Below are positions 7,728 through 15,166 of a DNA stretch of 16,370 nucleotides, piece by piece. This DNA comes from Alterirhizorhabdus sp964247265. GTDB taxonomy: Bacteria; Pseudomonadota; Alphaproteobacteria; Sphingomonadales; Sphingomonadaceae. The notes beneath the pieces are model-generated. The model made no database searches, was not told the origin of the DNA, and saw nothing but the letters and a program-made list of their open reading frames with translations. Position 1 is the first letter of the stretch; every line of letters starts with the position of its first letter. The stretch spans positions 1 to 16,370 of the forward strand of contig CAXTTS010000057.1 in the NCBI GenBank assembly GCA_964247265.1, in the 5' to 3' direction. Made by a program: the position numbers and the translations under genes.

Positions 7728-7814
7728 TCCGGCATCCTGGCAGCGAGGGGTTAACCAATCGTTGATCGGCTCGCCGCCCCTTCCGTCGGCGAACGAAACT
7801 GTTAAGCTGCCGAT
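7728..7814. promoter_or_regulatory. Divergent promoter region with CtrA-like box
   Basis: The 87 bases between the Hpt-like gene and the coiled-coil gene contain TTAACCAATCGTTGA (7751-7765), i.e. TTAA-N7-TTGA, one mismatch from the CtrA consensus; the left half also matches the extended TTAACCA half-site and sits in the palindrome GGTTAACC (7749-7756). It lies 23 bases from the Hpt ATG and 49 from the coiled-coil ATG, so it could control both. A further TTAA at 7802-7805 has no second half at the right distance. Confidence 0.35.
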
Positions 7815-10112
7815 ATGAACAGCGGCGCACGATCGACCGAGCAATGGCGCGAACATCGCGCGTTGCTTGAAGCCATACAACGCGGTGGGCCGGTGGCGGC
7901 CCCGGAACCGGTGGCCGCTGCCATCGAACCGGAACCGGACCCGACGCCGGTGCCGGCATCCTCGGTGGAGCGTTTCGGCGCGATCGCATTGGGCATACTC
8001 GGCCTGTTGTGGCTCGCGGCGATCGTCACCTCGATGCAGACCGACGCGGCGCCGGTCGCCGAGATCGCCAACCGGGTGTCGCTCGCCAGCGGTCCGCTCG
8101 CGCTGCTGGGCATCGTCTATCTGCTGCTCCAGCGCAGCAGCCGGCGGGAATCCCGACGCTTCGGCGAGACCGCCGCCGCTATGCGGGCGGAGGCCGCGGC
8201 GCTGGAAGCGACGGTTGCGCGGCTGAGCGCGCGGATCGACGACGATCGCCGGGCGCTTGCCGAACATAGCCAGCAGTTGATGTCGCTCGGCGAAGATTCG
8301 GCGCTCCGCCTCGCCGAGATCGGTGCCCGGATGCGCCACGAGACCGAAGCGCTGGGCCGGCAGGCCGAGCAGCTCGAATCGGCGGCGACAGGCGCCTTCA
8401 CCGATATGGGCGTGCTGATCGCCGACGTTCCCCGCCTGGAAGCACAGGTGCACTCCCTCGCCGCGATCCTGCGGGAGACCGGGGGCGACGCCAGTGATCG
8501 GGTCACGGCATTGTCGACGGAGCTGGGCACGCTCGCCGACCGCTCGCGCGAGGTGGACGAGGTCGCCGGCAGCGCGGCGCAGCGCCTTTCCGCTCATCTC
8601 GCCCGGATCGAGAGCATCAGCGACGCCGCCGGCAACCGCATCGATGCCGCTGCCGACGGGATCGCCCGCACGGTCGATTCGGCACTCACCAGCGCCGCGG
8701 ATGCGGTGGACGCGACCCGCGCCAGCATCGATTCGCAGAGCCTCGCGCTGCTGGCGATGGTGGAGCAGAGCAAGGCCGCCTTCTCGAACGCCGGCATCGA
8801 TACGGCCGACAGGCTGGAAAATCGTATCGGCGCACTCGCCGGAGAGATCGAGCGGATCGGCAGCCGGCTGACCGGACATGACGAGGTTGCGCGCAACCTG
8901 CTGGACATGCTGTCCGATCGCATCGCGATGATCGATCGCGCCTGGGCCGAGGCCGAACTCAACGGCACCGCCCGTGCCAGCCAGCTTGCCGCCCGCCTCC
9001 GTGCGGTCGGGGACGATGCCGACGCGGTCAACGGCGCGATCGAGCGGGGCAACGAATCCGCCGAAGCGCTGATCGCACGCGGCCAGCAATTGCAGTCCGT
9101 CGTATCGGGCTGCGCCAGTGAGCTCGGCGAGCGACTTCCCGAACTGCTGCGCAACCTTGAGGCCGAGGCACTGCGCGGTGGCACGGCGATCGAGGCGTTG
9201 ATGCCGAAGGCTGAAGCGCTCGCCAGCGGCGTCAGCGATGCCGATCGTTCGATCGCCTCGATCGATTCGCGCCTTTCCGCGCAACGCGATGCGCTCGATT
9301 CGATCGAACGATCGGCGGTCGATCAGCTTTCTGCCCTGGAGGAGCGCGCGCAGGCGGTCGGCGCGGCGCTGTCACAGGCCGGCGAGCAGGCGACCGCATT
9401 GGCGGGCGGCGCCGGCCCGCAGCTGGTCGAGGCGCTGCTGCGCGTGCGCGAGACGGCGGCACAGGCTGCCGATCATGCCAACCGTGCCTTTGCCGAGGTC
9501 ATCCACAACGCCGCGGCGAGGCTTGGCGAGGAGAGCCGGAAGGCATTGGACGCGGAGCTGGGATCGGCCGTCGAGCAGAAACTGATCGGCATCGCCGCCG
9601 CCTCCGACCGCGCCGTCGCCGCCGCCCGGCAGGCCAGCCGCGCGCTTACCGACGAGATGACCGCCATCGCCGCGACCAGCAGCGCCCTGACGCAGAGCCT
9701 CAGCGAAGCCCGCCGGCCCGATGTCGAGACTTCGGGCGAGGACGGGGTTTCCACCCGCGTCGCCCACCTGATCGAGCAGCTCAACTCGACCACCGTGGAC
9801 GTCGCCAGGCTATTGGCGATCGATATCCCGGATACCCAATGGTCCGCTTATCTGAAGGGCGATCGCGGCGTCTTCACCCGTCGCGCCGCCCGCCTGATCG
9901 AAGCATCGGAAGCCAAGGAGATCGCCCACCGTTATGAGGCGGATGCCGCGTTCCGCGATCAGGTGAACCGTTACATTCACGATTTCGAGGCGATGGTCCG
10001 CCACATCATCGCCAGCCGCGACGGATCGCTGCTCGGCGTTACCCTGCTCTCATCGGACATGGGCAAGCTTTATGTCGCTTTGGCGCAGGCGATCGAACGC
10101 CTGCGCACCTGA
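7815..10112 (+). CDS. TipN-like inner-membrane coiled-coil protein
   Basis: 765 residues. A cytoplasmic, Pro/Glu-rich N-terminus (to about 50) is followed by two membrane helices (about 54-74 and 89-106) with a short loop between them. Then comes a long Ala-rich helical region (about 110-640) with heptad-like spacing and many charged residues, probably an extended coiled coil. The last 110 residues (655-765), from QLNSTTVDVARLL through AYLKGDRGVFTRRAARL and NRYIHDFEAMVRHI to SSDMGKLYVALAQAIERL, are much less repetitive and look like a conserved globular end. Two membrane helices, a long coiled coil and this size match the Caulobacter polarity factor TipN, which marks the new pole; this is an architectural match from memory, not an alignment. 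No clear Shine-Dalgarno sequence precedes the ATG. It is divergent from the Hpt-like operon and ends two bases from the convergent DUF1467 gene. Confidence 0.55.
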   Translation: MNSGARSTEQWREHRALLEAIQRGGPVAAPEPVAAAIEPEPDPTPVPASSVERFGAIALGILGLLWLAAIVTSMQTDAAPVAEIANRVSLASGPLALLGIVYLLLQRSSRRESRRFGETAAAMRAEAAALEATVARLSARIDDDRRALAEHSQQLMSLGEDSALRLAEIGARMRHETEALGRQAEQLESAATGAFTDMGVLIADVPRLEAQVHSLAAILRETGGDASDRVTALSTELGTLADRSREVDEVAGSAAQRLSAHLARIESISDAAGNRIDAAADGIARTVDSALTSAADAVDATRASIDSQSLALLAMVEQSKAAFSNAGIDTADRLENRIGALAGEIERIGSRLTGHDEVARNLLDMLSDRIAMIDRAWAEAELNGTARASQLAARLRAVGDDADAVNGAIERGNESAEALIARGQQLQSVVSGCASELGERLPELLRNLEAEALRGGTAIEALMPKAEALASGVSDADRSIASIDSRLSAQRDALDSIERSAVDQLSALEERAQAVGAALSQAGEQATALAGGAGPQLVEALLRVRETAAQAADHANRAFAEVIHNAAARLGEESRKALDAELGSAVEQKLIGIAAASDRAVAAARQASRALTDEMTAIAATSSALTQSLSEARRPDVETSGEDGVSTRVAHLIEQLNSTTVDVARLLAIDIPDTQWSAYLKGDRGVFTRRAARLIEASEAKEIAHRYEADAAFRDQVNRYIHDFEAMVRHIIASRDGSLLGVTLLSSDMGKLYVALAQAIERLRT

Positions 10113-10114
10113 TC

Positions 10115-10390
10115 TCAGCCGCGCTGGCGGCCGGCGGTGAAGAAGTCGAGCGATTGCGGCTCGATCCAGCCATAGATGTAGTTGAGATAATATAGGCCGA
10201 ACACCGCCAACGAGAGCCAGGTCGTCCAGATCGCCGTCCGCACCAGGCTGAAGCGGGGCGGCGCGCCGTTCATCTGCCCCGGCACCAGCAGGTCCGCGTC
10301 GGTCGTACTGCGCAACCGGAACGGCAGCACGAAGAACAGGCAAAGCGACCAGAACAACGGGTAGAGCGCTAGGATCGATGAGAATCGCAT
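10115..10390 (-). CDS. DUF1467-family small membrane protein
   Basis: 91 residues from the ATG at 10390 (MRFSSILALYPLFW). Two membrane helices: residues about 5-22, ending FFVLPFRLR, and about 50-70 (WTTWLSLAVFGLYYLNYIYGW), joined by a soluble loop with TDADLLVPGQMNGAPPR. The VLPFRLRS...DAD..PGQ...APP pattern is typical of DUF1467, an alphaproteobacterial family of unknown role. The frame is open further upstream, but that stretch is arginine/glycine-rich and non-protein-like. GGAGG about 13 bases upstream is a rather distant ribosome binding site. It follows rnj, a neighbour I recall from other sphingomonads, and may be co-transcribed with it or have its own promoter after the intervening hairpin. 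Confidence 0.8.
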   Translation of the reverse strand: MRFSSILALYPLFWSLCLFFVLPFRLRSTTDADLLVPGQMNGAPPRFSLVRTAIWTTWLSLAVFGLYYLNYIYGWIEPQSLDFFTAGRQRG

Positions 10391-10459
10391 AGGTGCCGCA
10401 AGGCCTCCGCTCGTGTCACGCACAGTCCCGATCGCTCCGGGCGCCCCGGATGCGACATT

Positions 10460-10495
10460 CCGCCACCTGCCCGACTCCGACGCGGCAGGTGACGG
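10460..10495 (-). terminator. Hairpin downstream of rnj
   Basis: CACCTGCC (10464-10471) pairs with GGCAGGTG (10484-10491). One mismatch outward, CCG (10460-10462) pairs with CGG (10493-10495). The 12-base loop is CGACTCCGACGC. It begins nine bases after the rnj stop on the minus strand and lies before the DUF1467 gene. No T-run follows, so it may be a weak or Rho-assisted terminator or a processing element. Confidence 0.5.
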
Positions 10496-10503
10496 AAGGC
10501 CCA

Positions 10504-12144
10504 TCATACCCGAATGATCGAGACCTCGACGACAGGCTTCTTTCCCGTCCACTGCGTCGCACGGCGGCGCACGCTCAGCCGGATCGCCTCGCGCAGTCGC
10601 GCTTCGTCCTTGACGTTATCCTTGATCGCGCTGGCGGCAGCATCGCGCGCTTCGGCGATGAAGTCGTCACGATCCTCCTCCACCGGGATGCCCTGGATCG
10701 CGACCGCCGGCTCGCCGCGCAGCTTGCCCGCCTTGTCGAGCGCCACCGTGACGGCGACAACGCCGTTCAGCGAGATCCGCCGACGCTCGTTCATCGTCGA
10801 TCCGTCGGCCGGCAGGATCACATCCCCGTCAAGGATCAGCCGCCCGACCCGCTCGTGCCCGACGAGCGACGGGCCGTCTGGCGCCAGCTTGATGACGGTC
10901 CCGTTCTGCTGGATCACCGCATTCGGCACGCCTTCGGATAGGCCGAAGCGCGCCTGCTCCGCCATGTGGCGCATCTCGCCATGAACCGGCAGCAGGATCT
11001 CCGGCCGAATCCACTTGTACATCAGCGCAAGTTCGGGCCGCCCGGGGTGGCCGGAAACATGCACATGCGCCTGCCGATCGGTTATCATGATGATGTTCTT
11101 GGCGGCCAGCTGGTTCTGGATGCGGCCGATCGCCATCTCGTTGCCGGGGATCTGCTTGGACGAGAAGACGACCGTGTCGCCTTCCGAAAGCTTCAGCTGG
11201 TGGCTGCCGAACGCCACCCTGGCCAGCGCGGCGCGAGCCTCGCCCTGCCCGCCCGTCGCCACGATCATCACCTCGCGCGGCGGCAGGCGCATCGCCTCGT
11301 CGAAGCCGATCGTCTCCGGGAAAGTCTTCAGGTAGCCCGTCGCCTTGGCCACCTTGATGATGCGATCGAGCGACCGTCCGGCAACGCACAGCTGCCGCCC
11401 GGTGTCGCGCGCCACCTCACCCAGCGTCTGCACGCGCGCGGCGTTGGAGGCAAAGGTCGTCACCATCACCCGGCCCTTGGCGGCGCCGACCACCGCATCC
11501 AGCCCCTCGCGCACGGCAGCCTCCGATCCGGAGGCCTTGTCGTTGAACACGTTGGTCGAATCGCAGACGAGCGCGAGCACGCCCTTGTCGCCGATCGCCT
11601 CCAGCTCGGCGGCGGTGGAAGGCACGCCGATCTGCGGATCCTCGTCGATCTTCCAGTCGCCGGTGTGCATGATCCGGCCATAGGGCGTCTCGATCAGCAG
11701 CGCGTTGCCCTCGGGAATCGAATGGGCGAGCGGCACATAGGTGAAGCCGAACGGACCGAGCTGGAAACTGCCCTCATTCGGGATGATGTGCAGCTTCACC
11801 TTGTTGCCCAGCCCCTCCTCGTCCAGCTTGCCGCGGATCAGCCCGGCGGTGAACGGCGTGGCGTAGAGCGGCACACCCAGATCGGCCGCCAGATAGGGGA
11901 TCGCGCCAATATGATCCTCATGCCCGTGGGTCAGCACGATGCCGAGCAGATCCCTGCGGTTGCGCTCGATGAAGTCGAGGTCGGGGAGGATCAGATCGAT
12001 GCCGGGATAAGCCGGATCGGCGAAGGTGAGGCCGAGATCGACCATCACCCATTTGCCCTGCGTGCCATAGAGATTGACGTTCATGCCAATCTCGCCGGAC
12101 CCGCCAAGTGCGAGGAAAAGCAGTTCGTTACCGGGTTTCGTCAC
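10504..12144 (-). CDS. rnj: Ribonuclease J
   Basis: Metallo-beta-lactamase-fold ribonuclease with 5'-3' exonuclease and endonuclease activity, acting in mRNA decay and rRNA maturation; many alphaproteobacteria carry one copy. The 546-residue protein shows the metal-binding HGHEDH motif at 73-78, His141 in PLAHSIPEG, Asp163 in MHTGDWKID, the CDSTNVF segment and the beta-CASP part, and the late HVSGHPGRPE / PVHGEMRHM pair typical of RNase J. The C-terminal domain ends VEVSIIRV. The start is GTG at 12144: the codon directly before it is an in-frame TGA, so no earlier start is possible. The Shine-Dalgarno sequence is weak. Upstream lie two tandem hairpins that would be in its leader if it is read through from coaX. 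Confidence 0.96.
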   Translation of the reverse strand: MTKPGNELLFLALGGSGEIGMNVNLYGTQGKWVMVDLGLTFADPAYPGIDLILPDLDFIERNRRDLLGIVLTHGHEDHIGAIPYLAADLGVPLYATPFTAGLIRGKLDEEGLGNKVKLHIIPNEGSFQLGPFGFTYVPLAHSIPEGNALLIETPYGRIMHTGDWKIDEDPQIGVPSTAAELEAIGDKGVLALVCDSTNVFNDKASGSEAAVREGLDAVVGAAKGRVMVTTFASNAARVQTLGEVARDTGRQLCVAGRSLDRIIKVAKATGYLKTFPETIGFDEAMRLPPREVMIVATGGQGEARAALARVAFGSHQLKLSEGDTVVFSSKQIPGNEMAIGRIQNQLAAKNIIMITDRQAHVHVSGHPGRPELALMYKWIRPEILLPVHGEMRHMAEQARFGLSEGVPNAVIQQNGTVIKLAPDGPSLVGHERVGRLILDGDVILPADGSTMNERRRISLNGVVAVTVALDKAGKLRGEPAVAIQGIPVEEDRDDFIAEARDAAASAIKDNVKDEARLREAIRLSVRRRATQWTGKKPVVEVSIIRV

Positions 12145-12165
12145 TCAAATGTCCGTTCGATAGTC

Positions 12166-12190
12166 GCGCGGGCGGCTTAACCGCCCGCGC
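12166..12190. terminator. GC-rich hairpin between coaX and rnj (first of a tandem pair)
   Basis: GCGCGGGCGG (12166-12175) and CCGCCCGCGC (12181-12190) form a perfect ten-base, all-GC stem with the loop CTTAA. It starts about 20 bases upstream of the rnj start. No T-run follows on the minus strand, so it may be a terminator of the upstream operon or a structure in the rnj leader. Confidence 0.6.
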
Positions 12191-12198
12191 ATATGTGT

Positions 12199-12215
12199 GG
12201 GCGTTCGGAACGCCC
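12199..12215. repeat. Second hairpin between coaX and rnj
   Basis: GGGCGTTC and GAACGCCC flank a single G (12207), giving an almost perfect palindrome that would fold as a 6-base stem with the loop TCGGA. It lies 13 bases after the coaX stop and eight bases from the larger hairpin at 12166-12190, on the coaX side. Confidence 0.5.
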
Positions 12216-12228
12216 GGATGTGCCGTTT

Positions 12229-13008
12229 TCAGGCGATGCTTCGCTGGTAGAGCAGGGCCAGCCCCTGGATGGTCAGATCGGGCTCGATCGCCTCGAAGAT
12301 GTCGGTTCGCTGATCGAACAAGGTCGCGAGGCCGCCTGTCGCGATCACCCTGGCCGGGCGGCCGATCTCCGCCTTCAGCCGCGCGACGAGCCCCTCGATC
12401 ATGGCGAGATAGCCCCAGAAGATGCCGATCAGCATCTGGTCCTCGGTCGTCCGCCCGATCACGCTTTTGTCCCGCGGCGGCTCGATCGCGATGCGGGGCA
12501 GTTTGGCGGCTGCGGCAAACAGGGCGTCCAACGACAGGTTGATGCCGGGCGCGATGATGCCGCCCTTATAGGCGCCGCTATAATCCACGATCTCGAATGT
12601 CGTCGCCGTCCCGAAATCGACGATGATGAGGTCGCCAGGATGATTGTGGTGCGCCGCGATCGCATTCAACGCACGGTCCGCCCCGACCGTCTTCGGCTCG
12701 ATCACGTCCAGTTCGATGCCATACTCCACCGGTGCCTGACCGGCCACGAAGGCGGTCACGCCGAAATATTTGCTGGCCAGCACCTGCAGATTGTGCAGCG
12801 CACGCGGCACCACCGTGCCGATGATGACGGCGGAAACGGCCGAACGCTCATAGCCTTCGAGTTGCAGCAACTGGTGCAACCACACGGCATATTCGTCCGC
12901 CGTTCGCCGCGCGTCCGTCGCGATCCGCCAGCGCGCACGGATCTCGCCATCGCCTGCCACCAGCGCGAACACGATATTGGTGTTGCCGGCATCAATGGCA
13001 AGCAGCAT
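12229..13008 (-). CDS. coaX: Type III pantothenate kinase
   Basis: Phosphorylates pantothenate in the first step of coenzyme A synthesis; ASKHA fold, feedback-insensitive to CoA. The 259-residue protein has the phosphate-binding DAGNTN at 6-11, GADR at 109-112 with the catalytic Asp111, DFGTATTFE at 131-139, GGIIAPGINLS at 149-159 and VIATGGLA near the end, all in family order. ATG 13008 is chosen because the protein begins with the family's MLLAIDAGNTN and GAAGG lies eight bases upstream, overlapping the birA stop codon, so translation is probably coupled to birA. The frame extends further upstream but there runs through birA in another phase. Confidence 0.97.
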   Translation of the reverse strand: MLLAIDAGNTNIVFALVAGDGEIRARWRIATDARRTADEYAVWLHQLLQLEGYERSAVSAVIIGTVVPRALHNLQVLASKYFGVTAFVAGQAPVEYGIELDVIEPKTVGADRALNAIAAHHNHPGDLIIVDFGTATTFEIVDYSGAYKGGIIAPGINLSLDALFAAAAKLPRIAIEPPRDKSVIGRTTEDQMLIGIFWGYLAMIEGLVARLKAEIGRPARVIATGGLATLFDQRTDIFEAIEPDLTIQGLALLYQRSIA

Positions 13009-13019
13009 AAGCGAGACCT

Positions 13020-13730
13020 TCACAACGCGAATACGTCGCCGGCGTGAATGACATGGCGGGAGCCATCCGCCAAGCGCAGGCGCAACGCCCCGTTCTCGTC
13101 CAGCCCGTCGAACAGGCCCTCGATGTCGGCACGCGCATCCTGTCGCGCGATCAGCGGTGTTCCAATCGGATGGGCGATCGCCAGCCAGCGCGCCCGCACC
13201 GGCCCCAGCCCCTCGCCGCGCCACCGCGCCACCCACCGAGCGAAGGCTTCGGCGAGGTCGTGGACAAAGCCAGATGGATGCGGCGCCGGCAGTCCGAGTG
13301 CCGGCAGGCTCGTCACCGCACGATCGAGGCCTTGCGGATGCCAGGCCAGATTCACGCCGAACCCGATTACGATTGCGTCCCCGCTTTTCTCAAGCAGGAT
13401 GCCGGAGACCTTGGCGCCCTCCAGCAGCAGATCGTTGGGCCACTTCACGATCAAGTCGCGCCCGCCGACATGAGCGGAGAGCAGCTCGTGCAGCGCGACC
13501 GCAGCCACCAATGCCAATGTCGCGGCCGGTGGATCGCCGCGCCGCTCGCGCACCAGCGTGCTCGCATGGAGGTTGCCCGTCCCGGTGCCCCATATCCGCC
13601 CCTGACGCCCGCGCCCTTGCGTTTGCATGGCAGCTCGCAACCATAGGCCCTCCTGCGCGCCCTCGGCAGCGAGCGCGGCGACATCGTCATTGGTCGAGCC
13701 GGTCTCATCGACCGTGCGGATATCGATCAG
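13020..13730 (-). CDS. birA: Biotin--[acetyl-CoA-carboxylase] ligase, without DNA-binding domain
   Basis: Activates biotin as biotinyl-AMP and attaches it to carrier proteins such as AccB. About 236 residues from the proposed start. ETGSTND (9-15) begins the catalytic domain, GRGRQGR (39-45) is the biotinyl-AMP loop, KWPNDLLL (96-103) holds the catalytic Lys region, and GFGVNL (123-128) follows; a short SH3-like C-terminal domain ends HAGDVFAL. There is no N-terminal winged helix, so it cannot be a BirA-type repressor. The start is odd: no ATG, GTG or TTG lies in frame close to ETGSTN. The best candidate is CTG at 13730, which overlaps the nuoN stop as CTGA, or ATC at 13727. The first in-frame ATG is inside QTQGRG and would remove essential residues. 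coaX starts 11 bases after the stop. Confidence 0.93.
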   Translation of the reverse strand: MIDIRTVDETGSTNDDVAALAAEGAQEGLWLRAAMQTQGRGRQGRIWGTGTGNLHASTLVRERRGDPPAATLALVAAVALHELLSAHVGGRDLIVKWPNDLLLEGAKVSGILLEKSGDAIVIGFGVNLAWHPQGLDRAVTSLPALGLPAPHPSGFVHDLAEAFARWVARWRGEGLGPVRARWLAIAHPIGTPLIARQDARADIEGLFDGLDENGALRLRLADGSRHVIHAGDVFAL

Positions 13731-15166
13731 AACAGCGCCCGCGCTGCGGCAAGGCTCGCCGCCCCCAGTGCCGGGATCGCCAGATAGCCCAGCGGCGAGA
13801 CGAACAACGCGGAGACCGCTATCAGCGTGCCCTCGGCATAGCTCGTCACCGGTGCGTAGGTGGCGGCAGGCTCGTCGAAATACATGGTCTTGACGATCTT
13901 GAGATAATAAAAGGCGCCAATCACAGATGTGGCGATGCCCACCATCGCCAGCGGCCACATGCCGACCGCGACGAGCGCGTCGAACACCAGGAACTTCGGC
14001 CAAAAACCGAACAGCGGCGGGATGCCGGCAAGACTGAACATGAACATCGCGAACGCCGCTGCCAGCGCGGGTCGGGTTCGCGAGAGACCCGAGAGGCTCG
14101 CGATCGTCTCGATCGGCTCGCCGGCCGCATCGCGCATCTGCAACACGCACAGGAAGCTGCCGAGCGTCATCGCGACGTAGACGGCCAGGTAGGTCATCAC
14201 CGCCGCCACGCCTTCGGCCGTCCCCGCCACCAGGCCGAACAGGGCGAAGCCGACATTGTTGATCGACGAATAAGCCAGCAGCCGCTTGATGTTGCTTTGC
14301 CCAATCGCCGCGACGCCACCGAGGATCGTCGAAGCCAGTGCCGAGAAGATCACGATCTGCTGCCAGGCCGAGGAGGCTGGCCCCATCGCCTCGATCGCCA
14401 CACGCACGAGCAGACCCATCGCGGCGACCTTGGGCGCGGACGCGAAGAAGGCCGTTACCGGGGTGGGCGCGCCCTCATAGACGTCCGGCGTCCACATATG
14501 GAACGGCACGGCCGACACCTTGAACGCGATACCTGCCATGACGAAAACCAACCCGAACAATTCGCCCGTGGACAGGCCATCGGCAAAGGCCGTCGAGATG
14601 CCGGAGAACAGGGTCGTGCCGGTAAAGCCGTACACAAGCGAGATACCGTAGAGCAGTATTCCCGAGGCGAGCGCGCCCAGCACGAAATATTTCAGCCCGG
14701 CTTCGGCCGAGCGGTTGTCCCGTCGCATGAAGCTGGCCAGCACATAAGCGGACAGGCTTTGCAGCTCCAGCCCGACATACAGCGTCAGCATGTCGCCAGC
14801 CGACACCATCATGCCCATGCCGACGGTCGAGAGCAGGATTAGGATGGGATATTCCGCCCGCAATGCACCGCCCCGCGCGAAAAAGCGCGGTGCGATGATG
14901 ATCCCGACCGCCGCCGCCAGGTCGATCAGCACCTTGGCGAATGCGGAAAAGGCATCGGCATGATAGAGGCCGCCGAAGCCCTCTCCGCCGCCATGTGGCG
15001 GCAGAACCGCCGCGATCGCCGCCGCCACCAGACAGGCCACTGCCGCGATCGAGATCGCGCGCGTCTTGTCGTCGCCGAGGAACGCCGCCGCCATCATCAG
15101 CGCCAGCGATCCCAGCGAAAGGATCAGTTCCGGCAGGGTCAGCAGGATAGAGGAGCTGGTGGACAT
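13727..15166 (-). CDS. nuoN: NADH-quinone oxidoreductase subunit N
   Basis: Membrane antiporter-like subunit of respiratory Complex I, one of three large proton-translocating subunits. 479 residues, almost wholly hydrophobic, about 14 membrane helices, with the family segment VPFHMWTPDVYEGAPTPVTA and the following helix carrying a conserved Lys (ASAPKVAAMGLLVRV); LAYSSINNVGF is also typical. ATG 15166 is preferred over the TTG one codon upstream because AGAGG lies seven bases before it. The ATG overlaps the nuoM stop (TGATG) and its own stop overlaps the presumed birA start, so nuoM-nuoN-birA form one coupled unit. No truncation is seen. Confidence 0.97.
   Translation of the reverse strand: MSTSSSILLTLPELILSLGSLALMMAAAFLGDDKTRAISIAAVACLVAAAIAAVLPPHGGGEGFGGLYHADAFSAFAKVLIDLAAAVGIIIAPRFFARGGALRAEYPILILLSTVGMGMMVSAGDMLTLYVGLELQSLSAYVLASFMRRDNRSAEAGLKYFVLGALASGILLYGISLVYGFTGTTLFSGISTAFADGLSTGELFGLVFVMAGIAFKVSAVPFHMWTPDVYEGAPTPVTAFFASAPKVAAMGLLVRVAIEAMGPASSAWQQIVIFSALASTILGGVAAIGQSNIKRLLAYSSINNVGFALFGLVAGTAEGVAAVMTYLAVYVAMTLGSFLCVLQMRDAAGEPIETIASLSGLSRTRPALAAAFAMFMFSLAGIPPLFGFWPKFLVFDALVAVGMWPLAMVGIATSVIGAFYYLKIVKTMYFDEPAATYAPVTSYAEGTLIAVSALFVSPLGYLAIPALGAASLAAARALF

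Noticed and set aside
7354..7989. Upstream extension of the fusion-protein frame to 7989
   Set aside because: The extra residues overlap the Hpt-like gene and the divergent promoter in a different phase and look like Arg-rich non-protein; the GTG at 7353 has a good ribosome binding site.
7428..9284. 618-codon minus-strand frame containing the Hpt-like protein
   Set aside because: Only the last 99 codons are real; the rest mirrors the plus-strand coiled-coil gene.
10966..12180. 404-codon plus-strand open frame opposite rnj
   Set aside because: Mirror of ribonuclease J, whose motifs are unambiguous on the minus strand.
12176..12180. TTAA in the loop of the coaX-rnj hairpin as a CtrA site
   Set aside because: No second TTAA-like half seven bases away; the bases are explained as the hairpin loop.
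13157..14842. 561-codon plus-strand open frame opposite birA and nuoN
   Set aside because: Composition is Arg/Gln/His-rich and without domains; it is the mirror of strongly conserved nuoN and birA in GC-rich DNA.
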